In this document: piece after piece, positions 58,501-64,000 of the stretch
Layout of the letters: every line of letters begins with the position of its first letter
Numbering within the stretch: position 1 is the first letter of the stretch
From: Mya arenaria
Taxonomy: Eukaryota > Mollusca > Bivalvia > Myida > Myidae
Reading direction: 5' to 3'
Assembly (NCBI RefSeq): GCF_026914265.1
Contig: NC_069136.1
Span: forward strand, 28,222,701-28,286,700
Length of the DNA stretch: 64,000 nucleotides
Program-made: the position numbers and the translations under genes
The notes under the pieces: generated by a model
What the model saw: only the letters and a program-made list of their open reading frames with translations
What the model was told of the DNA's origin: nothing
Database searches by the model: none

Positions 58501-60210
58501 ACTTGTGGTCGTACATAACGCTTGTCTGTATTTCCATGTTGCCGAGCGGTGTGGCACAGTGGAGACTTGTGGTCTTACGTAACGCTGGTCTTAGTTTCCA
58601 AGGAGCTGAGCGGCGTGGCACAGTGGTGGCTTGTGGTTTAAACCCTAGTCTTTATTTCCAGGTCACAGAGCGTTGTGGCACAGTGGAGGATTTTGGTCTT
58701 ACATAACGCTAGTCTGGTTGTTTCCGGAAGAAAATATTGGTATCTATGCTTACATGTGTATTTTGATTAACATGTAAACATTTATAATGCTTTTACAAAA
58801 TACATTTAAAACCGTGTTAGTGTGATGTATTATTTCCAATGTTAACATGAAGGTATTTATAAAGTGTAATATACAGTCGAACCCCGTTGGCTCGAACTTG
58901 ATGTAAAGGACCAATTTCTTTAAATCAAGGTAAATCATCTCGCTTGCCTCGAATTTTTCGAGGCTCGCTGTATTTTCGCTGGTCCTTGGGAGTTCGAGCC
59001 AACGGTTTTTATTTTGCAATGTTTCGATGAACTAGTAATAGCATGATGTAGAAAATTAAAATATATACATTTTAATAATGACTTACTACTGGAAGGGTCA
59101 CTATCCGCAATATATGCTTTAAGTGAATGAACAATTTTCTAACTATGAATTCTGAAGTCCTTAATAGGAGATACTAACTCGTAATTAGGAGATTATGAGT
59201 GCTAAACGGAATGTCTCGTAATTATATTTTTTTATCTCCTAAGAATTACTAAGTATATCAAAATTAAGACTTAGTATCTCATCATAAGGACTTGGTATAT
59301 CATAGCTAACAATTACTAATGTAAGACTCACTATATCCTTCTTGATAGTTCCCATCCGATTAGAAAACTAATGTATGGGGGACGGGGTGAAAATGGGTAC
59401 CGCCACAGTCGGCAGCAAAGGATATTTATCAGTTGTGTTCGAAACTGTATTTAGTTAGCTTGTTCTTTTTTGTTTTTTCTTTTTGTAAGTTGATGATTTT
59501 ATGTTTTGGTTCTACAATTGTTTCGTAGTTGGAGAAAAAACATAATTGAACCATTTGATCTTTTTAAGACTTGATTCACTGAAGTAAATGTACAAATACT
59601 TATTGCAGGGATATTTATTAGTACAAATGGAGGAATGTTAGAGGATTACCAGTACACATCCTTGACTACAACTATGTACTACCTGGCAGACTTATTACTG
59701 GACAAAGAACCATGGTTGAACTCTTCAACTGCCTGCTCCTTTCCCGAACCCTGGAAAGACGAGACAGATTCGAGGTTGACGGAAATTTCTGCTTTTTTAC
59801 CGGACATTTCCGAGTACACCGGAATCTACGGAAATGAGTTTCAACCAGAGTTCATATTAACTGTGAATGGAAGTTCACAAACGCAGCTGAACTTCGAATC
59901 AGGAAGACTCGGGGGAAATCTCTATTCAACCCAAGACAAAGATCGATTCTTGATGGAGATAACATACCCGTGGGAACTTTACGTTCCGCTGATGGACCAT
60001 AACAACGTTACGACAAAAACAAACGTCACCTTTGTTCGCGAAGCTGGAACAGTGACATCAATGAACATAAACATTAGCACCAATATAACATTTACAAAAG
60101 GTGTTTCCATGTTAGACGTTATTTCCCGAAACACTAACGGAAGTAGGAGGTTATTTAGCGCAGCTTGGTTGTTATATCTGTTAGTTTCTTGCGCTGGGTG
60201 GCAACTGTAA
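34560..60210 (+). CDS. Secreted serine beta-lactamase-like protein (gigasin-6-like), copy 3, 8 exons
   Basis: Exons: 34560-34716, 35776-35933, 50309-50481, 50723-50986, 55713-55855, 56029-56133, 58662-58739 and 59609-60210. All junctions have GT/AG and compatible phases, giving 559 residues. Compared with copy 1 it has single-codon and two-codon in-frame deletions (exon 6; VN in exon 8). The signal peptide, GSVTK, YNN, HSGG and the hydrophobic C-terminal tail are all kept, so the enzyme core looks intact. Intron 2 is 14.4 kb because of a 38-bp minisatellite. Intron 4 holds a 4.5-kb DNA transposon, and intron 6 a 1.6-kb repeat element. These inserts lie wholly inside introns. Whether such long, repeat-filled introns are spliced efficiently cannot be judged from sequence. 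Confidence 0.82.
35340..35720 (+). repeat. Intron 1 minisatellite (copy 3), about 19-20-bp unit in longer mixed repeats
   Basis: Clean units of GCGCATTGGTATACTATA alternate with TCATTAATTTGTATACTATA, so many intervals are near 40 bases, with pure 19-base spacing near the end. It finishes about 55 bases before exon 2. It is the longest of the three homologous arrays. Confidence 0.85.
37541..50142 (+). repeat. 12.6-kb minisatellite, 38-bp unit, about 330 copies, in copy 3 intron 2
   Basis: The unit contains TGAGTCATTGGTTCCAG, then TGCCGGGTGTACTCTCACTC; a few units are 37 bases with one G missing. Units are nearly identical and differ at a few diagnostic sites: CTCGTGAG, CTCATGAG or CTCCTGAG; GTGGGTC or GTGAGTC; GTACTCTC, GTACACTC, GTACCCTC or GTTCCCTC; GGTTCC, GGTTATAG, GGGTCC or GGCTCC. 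Variants come in blocks whose order repeats. The left and right edges match sequence that is single-copy in the paralogues. Open frames rich in VPVPGVLSL are read-through of the repeat and are not genes. Confidence 0.97.
51104..51995 (+). CDS. ISL2EU second gene, SAP-domain N-terminal part (truncated)
   Basis: Exon 1 is 51104-51520, and a phase-0 intron (GTATGT..TTCTTCAG) leads to 51861-51995, ending in TGA. Residues 20-55 (LTPFKVVDLKRYL..RKLNVSG.K.ELIERI) form a SAP DNA-binding helix-loop-helix. A charged helix follows. VHLISEECSHCYVQASVLPSF resembles the segment before the SWIM zinc finger in ISL2EU partner proteins. About 183 residues remain. The SWIM and YqaJ-nuclease parts expected next are not found in the following 1 kb, which points to an internal deletion. 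The last exon may instead end earlier at a donor in CGAAAGTG, with the downstream exons lost. Confidence 0.65.
52315..52818. mobile_element. TTAA-flanked short element with a tRNA-like core, nested in the ISL2EU
   Basis: The ends TTAAAGGGGCTATACACC and, inverted, TTAAAGGGACTGTACACC match at 16 of 18 positions. TTAA lies at both borders (52315-52318 and 52815-52818), the target site of piggyBac-like transposons. No open frame is present, so it would be a non-autonomous (MITE-like) element of about 500 bases. It holds a tRNA-like segment in its centre. Alternatively it is a SINE that happens to have complementary ends. Confidence 0.6.
52606..52685 (+). repeat. tRNA-like (pol III promoter-like) segment
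   Basis: TAGCAAAGTGG at 52624-52634 fits box A (TRGCNNAGYNGG), and AGTTCAATCC at 52668-52677 fits box B (GGTTCRANYCC), at a normal tRNA spacing. The outer stem is not convincingly paired, so this is a tRNA-derived sequence and not a functional tRNA gene. Confidence 0.55.
53040..53415. other. Non-coding stretch between the two convergent ISL2EU genes
   Basis: AT-rich. It probably contains the transposase 3' UTR. The missing SWIM/YqaJ exons of the SAP gene would be expected around here, and nothing matching is seen. Confidence 0.5.
53416..55432 (-). CDS. ISL2EU transposase: THAP finger, HTH and DDE nuclease
   Basis: Minus-strand exons are 55432-55118, 54884-54688 and 54469-53416. Junction phases (0 and 2) fit, giving 521 residues with no internal stop. 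The N-terminus is a C2CH THAP zinc finger (YCCICKG, LHRFPQNK, W, C, then LCSEHF and LPSMFPT), which normally binds the element ends. An acidic linker (DEDVGDDDDGD) follows. The last exon has a Tnp-4-type helix-turn-helix (RTLSVLDEFFMVLMRLRLGL..) and a DDE domain with IIIDCTEI (first Asp), GDAIMVDKGF (second Asp) and HVERQMERIKNF (Glu). All three acidic residues are present. The ATG chosen (MESKDSK) is the last one before the THAP finger; the upstream frame overlaps the terminal repeat. It is the best candidate for a recently active gene in the window. Confidence 0.85.
56475..58113. repeat. CAACGTTGAAAC-rich element in intron 6 of copy 3
   Basis: Both ends are dense in the palindromic words CAACGTTG and TTCAACGTTGAAAC: 56480-56590 and 57895-58105. 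The block ends at CAACGTTGTTGTGCCTGCTGGG, directly before the exon 7 array. Most of it has no counterpart in copies 1 and 2, although about 57555-57610 resembles 27020-27080 of copy 2. It is probably a short-repeat-ended transposon (or two remnants) of unknown class. An exon-like open stretch lies inside, near 57690. Confidence 0.5.
58114..58739 (+). repeat. Exon 7 tandem array, about 10 units (copy 3)
   Basis: Ten units of 60-64 bases; the last (58662-58739) is the complete exon 7 (HRALWHSGGFWSYITLV..) with its donor GTATCTATG. The three units nearest the real exon have lost their acceptor AG (TTTCCAA, TTTCCAT, TTTCCAA). Units further away keep AG (TTGCAG, TCCCAG). Loss close to the used site suggests either chance decay or selection against competing acceptors. 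Confidence 0.82.
58871..59010. mobile_element. MITE with inverted ends in intron 7 of copy 3
   Basis: ACAGTCGAACCCCGTTGGCT at the left and GTTCGAGCCAACGGTTTTTA at the right are inverted over about 16 bases. A GAATTTTTCGAGGCTCG hairpin lies in the middle. CAGTCGAACC ends are common in pogo-like Tc1/mariner elements. No open frame is present. Copies 1 and 2 lack it in the same intron, so the insertion is recent. Confidence 0.55.
59100..59345. repeat. AT-rich repeat of TAGGAGATACTAA-like words
   Basis: Words such as TAATTAGGAGATTATGAG, ATCTCCTAAGAATTACTAAG and CTTAGTATCTCATC recur on both strands within 250 bases of intron 7. It could be a degraded tandem or foldback repeat. It has no coding content. 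Confidence 0.4.
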
Positions 60211-60704
60211 TATGGCGTTTGGCCAATATATAAATCAGCACATTTAAAAACACAAACTTTTTATTGAACTCATCTGAAACGATACAACACGTGGTCATAA
60301 TTTGAAGAATCTATTTTTTAGCGTTTGAAATATAAAGCAAAATTCAAGTGTGCAGAAACAGCTCCGAACAATGAAAGTCAAGAAATGCGACTTCATTTCC
60401 TTCAGTAAATTTCGGGATTAAAGAAGATTGATTAAAACACGATTTTTATCTCTTTGGCATGCATAGATCACCTTTGTTTAGAAAGGCCGAGAAACGAGTA
60501 GCAAAATTGACTTATAATGAAAGGAAAATAATAAACCCTAAAAATCTCAAAATTTCCATCAATATGAAGCATTATTTTTCAGAATTTTAATTTCTTATTG
60601 CTCTGACTAAAACATGTGTTATGTTTACACCATAATATTAAAAGCTCGAATTTGTTGACATTATCAAACAAAATGTGAATTGCAATATTTTTGCAAAAAG
60701 CTAC
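60211..60704. other. 3' flank of copy 3
   Basis: The first 120 bases or so match the 3' flanks of the other copies (AATATGGCGTTTGGCC, CAGCACATTTAAAA). After that the homology fades, so the right edge of the recognisable array unit is near 60340. No gene is seen. Confidence 0.55.
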
Positions 60705-60995
60705 AGAAAAAAGCTCAGTAGCAAAAAGTTTAAACATAAACCCGGTTTAGTGGCTCTGGGCAAACGCTAAAGACATATAGCACAAAATCAAAAACAAGAA
60801 ACATAGAAGAACAGCACAAAACTCCACAAACAGCACAGTTCATACATACTATATATATAAAAAATAGGTATGCTTATCAAGAATGGTTAGGTACCGCCTT
60901 GGAACGGTCAGTAAAATGTAAATTTAATGTGGGTTTAAACCAACAATTCTTAATAAAGATCAAACGCAAAAGGTAAATCTTATCAAAGTATGCAT
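60705..60995 (-). repeat. Dispersed repeat, reverse copy of the 23080-23655 family
   Basis: In reverse complement it carries the same ordered landmarks as 23340-23655: CCGTTCCAAGGCGG, CTGTTTGTGGAGTTTTGTG, TAAACCGGGTTTATG and GCTACTGAGCTT. It has no coding content. Confidence 0.7.
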
Positions 60996-61590
60996 TACCT
61001 TGAGGAAACTTATCAAAAAACAAATAATAATAAACGTATAGGTAATCCCCAAGTACTTCTATGATTAGAGATCCCAACTTTATTTGCAGACGGATGAAAA
61101 CAATTCAGAGCACCTAATGCAAAAACTTTTCAAAGATACGATGCAGTCTTTATTATAAACATCCCAAACAGTCTGCCTTATAAAATAAAATGTTTAAAAC
61201 TGTGTGATCATAGAGTTTTATTATACAAAGCATCAATGTACAAAAGCTGGGAACGAATGATGAAAACATTATTAATAATAAAAGCGACATGTATTCGCTA
61301 ATCTTTCCTTCCAAGTGATATATCGAATCGGATTAATATTGGCTCTGAAATGTCTTGAGTATATGAATTTCTCGAAATGTATTGCTACATATTGAATTGT
61401 ATAACGCAACAGTTATGGTCGCTCAAATTCCATGGCGTGCATTTCGATCACACTTGAATGGGTCATAGGTGCAAACATAAAGGTTCGTATCTGCGTAGAC
61501 GGTAGCATGGTGTTGCATTGAATCTGAAACACGTTGTCATGGAACACCTGTAACGAATACAAAGCTCAATGGACTAAACTCATAGCAAAA
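60996..61590. other. AT-rich spacer
   Basis: No gene, RNA or clear repeat was recognised between the dispersed repeat and the 52-bp minisatellite. Confidence 0.45.
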
Positions 61591-61599
61591 GGCATTATA

Positions 61600-62560
61600 A
61601 ATCGCAACACGATGCCTACGCGAAACAGACATGCGGGAATATGTCTACAAGTAAGGCATGAATCTTTGATGCGTGGCAACATGAAGGAATATGTGTATAA
61701 AGTTATAAACTAATGTATGTAAGTGAGTGTGTATGCAGGGCAGCGAAAATGCCTAATAAGCTACGTATTTACGTTTGTGTGCGCCGCAGCATGCGGGAAT
61801 AAGTGCACAACGATGTCTGCTTGAATAGTTTTATATTTAAAAAAGGTATGAATGTTTGCGTGCACCGCGAAATGCAGGAACATGTCTACATGGACAGGTA
61901 TGAACGTTTGTAAGCACCACGACGTGCAGAAATGTGTCTACATGGAAAGGTATGAACGTTTGTATGCGCCGTGACGTGCAGGAATGTGTCTATATGGAGT
62001 AGTATGAACGTTTGTGAGCACCGCGACGTGCAGGAATGTGTCTACATGGAAAGGTATGAACGCTTGTGTGCACCGCGACGTGCAGGAATATGTCTACATG
62101 GAATGGTATGAACGCTTGTGTGCACCGCGACGTGCAGAAATAGCTGTACATGAAAATGTATGAACGTTTGTATGCGCCGTGACGTGCAGGATAATGTCTA
62201 CATGGAAAGGGATGAACGTTTGTGTGCGCCGCGACGTGCAGGAAAATGTCTACATTGAAAGTATGAACGTTTTCATGCACCACGACATGCAGGAAAATGC
62301 CTACATTGAAAGAAGGAACGTTTGAATGCACCGCGACGTGCAAAAAATGTCTATATTGAAAGTATGAACGTTTGTTTTCGCCGCGACATGCTGGAAAATG
62401 TTTACATGGTAAGGTATGTACATTAGTATGCGCCGCAACCTGCGTGGAAATGCCTATATAGCTCTGTATGTAAGAGTGCGCCACGACATGCGTGAATATG
62501 TATATATATATATGATAAGCCACGCACGTTGGTGTCGACTTTTAATGGGAATATGTCTTA
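61600..62560 (+). repeat. Minisatellite, 52-bp unit, about 14-18 imperfect copies
   Basis: The unit contains TATGAACGTTTGTGTGCACC, GCGACGTGCAGGAATGTG and CTACATGG. Starts of ATGAACG at about 61900, 61952, 62004 and 62056 give the 52-base period. Units toward both ends are more diverged. A 177-codon minus-strand frame across it, rich in HVAVHTNVHTFPCRH, is explained by the repeat. Confidence 0.85.
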
Positions 62561-63184
62561 ATAACTATGTGAGTTGGTGTGCGCTGCGTCTGATATTTTA
62601 TAAAAAAAACATTGTTTCATGTTATAACACGATGTTACCAAATTTTACACCTGATGAAAAGTATTATGTGAAAATGAAATAAATCCGAACATTTCATATT
62701 TCTACCATATTTACTTTATAACAGTTTTTGTATTCGATCTTCTGGAATAACTATCGTATACATTTTCTCCGAAATAAATCGCATGTTCCTTCATGTATTA
62801 CTGAAAGCACTCATTCTCGGAAAAGGATGAACATGCCACACGAAAATCCTAAAGGGGCTACGAAATTGACATCTTAAATGCCACAGCATAAATGCCCATA
62901 CTAGTAAAATGATCACCATGACATACCTGGACGTAGTTTTTGTGTATCTTAACTATAAATTCTTGTCTCTGGCCAATGTTGCCCGGATACAAACCGACTA
63001 TCAATTGTTGTTGCCACACGTTATCAACCATATGATCTACAAACGATACTCGTCCATTTGCAACGACATGCAGGAAGATGTGTTGTGCATCCAGATACAG
63101 GTTTAAAACGAATCTGTAAAAAGTGAAACTAAATTCAATGAAAAGGTCATATTTGTGTATAATAAAGCGTCCGTCTCTTAAGAC
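62561..63184. other. Spacer right of the 52-bp minisatellite
   Basis: AT-rich sequence with short unsupported frames. Nothing was recognised in it. Confidence 0.45.
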
Positions 63185-64000
63185 AAAACTAGGGATGGAA
63201 ACCGTATACCAAATCGGTATCCGGATATTCGTATCAAGTATTCGAATACTATCCGGATACTCGTATCAAATTGTTTTCATAATAAGTAAATTTCCAATTA
63301 TATGTCACCCACCTTCTGTTATTTGACACAAGTGTCCACTTAATTTATAATTCGTCATATGGCAATTTCACTTTTTCATTCATTCTTTATCAGTCTTAGA
63401 AATTTATCATGTATAATTCAAAGCTAAACAACTCATTTTACGTCATAAAACTCATGATGAATACCACATAAACACCTCGCGAATTTGATAGTCACTTCGG
63501 CCGAGGTGGTTGCTTGGTTACTGCCACGTGCTTTCGAGTTTGTTATTTATCAGCAGGTTTCATGTTAAATGACGCTTTGATTATTTGAATAGTCGATTGT
63601 AATTTTATTTATTATATTGTTTGATTTAATGCAATACCTACAATTTCTGCGGAGTTTTTTGATGAAGGATATAATTGCGGAAAAGATAAGAAGACAAAAA
63701 AACGATCTGATTTTTCTTTATTTACATGCGTGTACTTTTTTTTATTTATCAATAAACTAAACATGTTAACATATTGTATAAAAAAAATAGTGGACATGGT
63801 GACGTCAAGAGTTGTCTGCCTCATGGTGGACTTTGAAGGCGTAGTCGGTGGACTGCATACGGGGTGTTTTTTCATGTGATTTCTAAGGTTTGAAGTTCCA
63901 CCACAATATACCAGTTTAACATTACACAGTTGACACACAACACTTTTACCATCCTCGGATTTTGTGAAATACTTCCAAAAACTTGAAGTCAATGTTGGAG
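63185..64000 (-). mobile_element. hAT-like transposon remnant, continuing off the window
   Basis: CTAGGGATGGAAACCG at about 63188 resembles hAT termini (C/TAGGGATGG). It is followed by a palindromic GTATCCGGATAC / GTATTCGAATAC stretch to 63265. A BED-finger coding exon lies about 550 bases further right on the minus strand. The other end is outside the window, so the link between the two parts is inferred. Confidence 0.45.
63612..63992 (-). CDS. BED-type zinc finger exon (ZBED / hAT transposase-like), 5' end outside window
   Basis: On the minus strand the frame enters from beyond 64000 and reads SSFWKYFTKSEDGKSVVCQL, C, a GGTSNLRNHMKKH segment and then a Pro/Ser-rich linker. The aromatic WKYF, the CxxC pair and the HxxxH pair are the BED finger of hAT transposases and ZBED proteins. 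The credible coding part is about 64000-63804. A possible donor (GAC then GTCACC) follows, and the rest to 63612 looks like intron. There is no ATG before the finger in view. It could be a transposon exon or a domesticated ZBED gene; only the finger is visible. Confidence 0.6.
   Translation of the reverse strand: MTSSFWKYFTKSEDGKSVVCQLCNVKLVYCGGTSNLRNHMKKHPVCSPPTTPSKSTMRQTTLDVTMSTIFFIQYVNMFSLLINKKKYTHVNKEKSDRFFVFLSFPQLYPSSKNSAEIVGIALNQTI

Noticed and set aside
61990-62523. 177-codon minus-strand frame rich in His, Val and Cys
   Set aside because: Explained by the 52-bp minisatellite. The period is not a multiple of 3 and there is no conserved start.
1-64000. Horizontal acquisition of a bacterial beta-lactamase
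   Set aside because: The genes have eight phase-consistent introns, an animal-type signal peptide and local paralogues. PF00144 proteins are native to animals, so no recent transfer is indicated.

Overview
Organism and type of DNA. This is AT-rich, intron-rich metazoan nuclear DNA. The host genes encode secreted serine beta-lactamase-fold proteins that resemble the bivalve shell-matrix protein gigasin-6. Together with ISL2EU, LINE and hAT relics and many minisatellites, they point to a bivalve or other lophotrochozoan. The species is inferred, not identified. There are no bacterial operons, no tRNA or rRNA genes and no CRISPR array.

Main content. The window holds part of a head-to-tail array (all + strand) of one 8-exon family. 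Copy 0 is only the last 26 codons (1-78). Copy 1 (4761-13355) joins in frame through eight exons to a 562-aa protein. An orphan last-exon fragment (14312-14798) is fused to a duplicated 3' flank. Copy 2 (about 20811-29840) is a pseudogene. Copy 3 (34560-60210) again has eight in-frame exons (559 aa) but is stretched to 25.7 kb. Copies 1 and 3 keep a signal peptide, the SxxK, YxN and HSGG catalytic motifs and a hydrophobic C-terminal tail. Intergenic blocks and introns are homologous between copies, so the array grew by duplication of a unit of roughly 10-16 kb.

Repeats inside the genes. Copy 3 intron 2 contains a 12.6-kb array of about 330 copies of a 38-bp unit with higher-order structure. 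Its seed is still visible as single-copy sequence in copies 1 and 2. In all three copies the exon carrying HSGG sits at the end of a 60-65-bp tandem array of degenerate copies of its own acceptor and 5' half. Intron 1 of all three copies has a short-unit minisatellite just upstream of exon 2.

Mobile DNA. A 4.5-kb ISL2EU-type DNA transposon (51019-55551) lies in intron 4 of copy 3. It has 17-bp perfect terminal inverted repeats, an AT target duplication, an intact three-exon THAP/DDE transposase and a truncated SAP-domain second gene. A TTAA-flanked element with a tRNA-like core is nested in it. LINE fragments lie at 16960-18850 (+) and 31040-31600 (-). A BED-finger (hAT-like) exon runs off the right edge. 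No intact retrovirus-like element was recognised.

Right end. After 60210 the homology to the array fades. What follows is a dispersed repeat, a 52-bp minisatellite and the hAT-like remnant.
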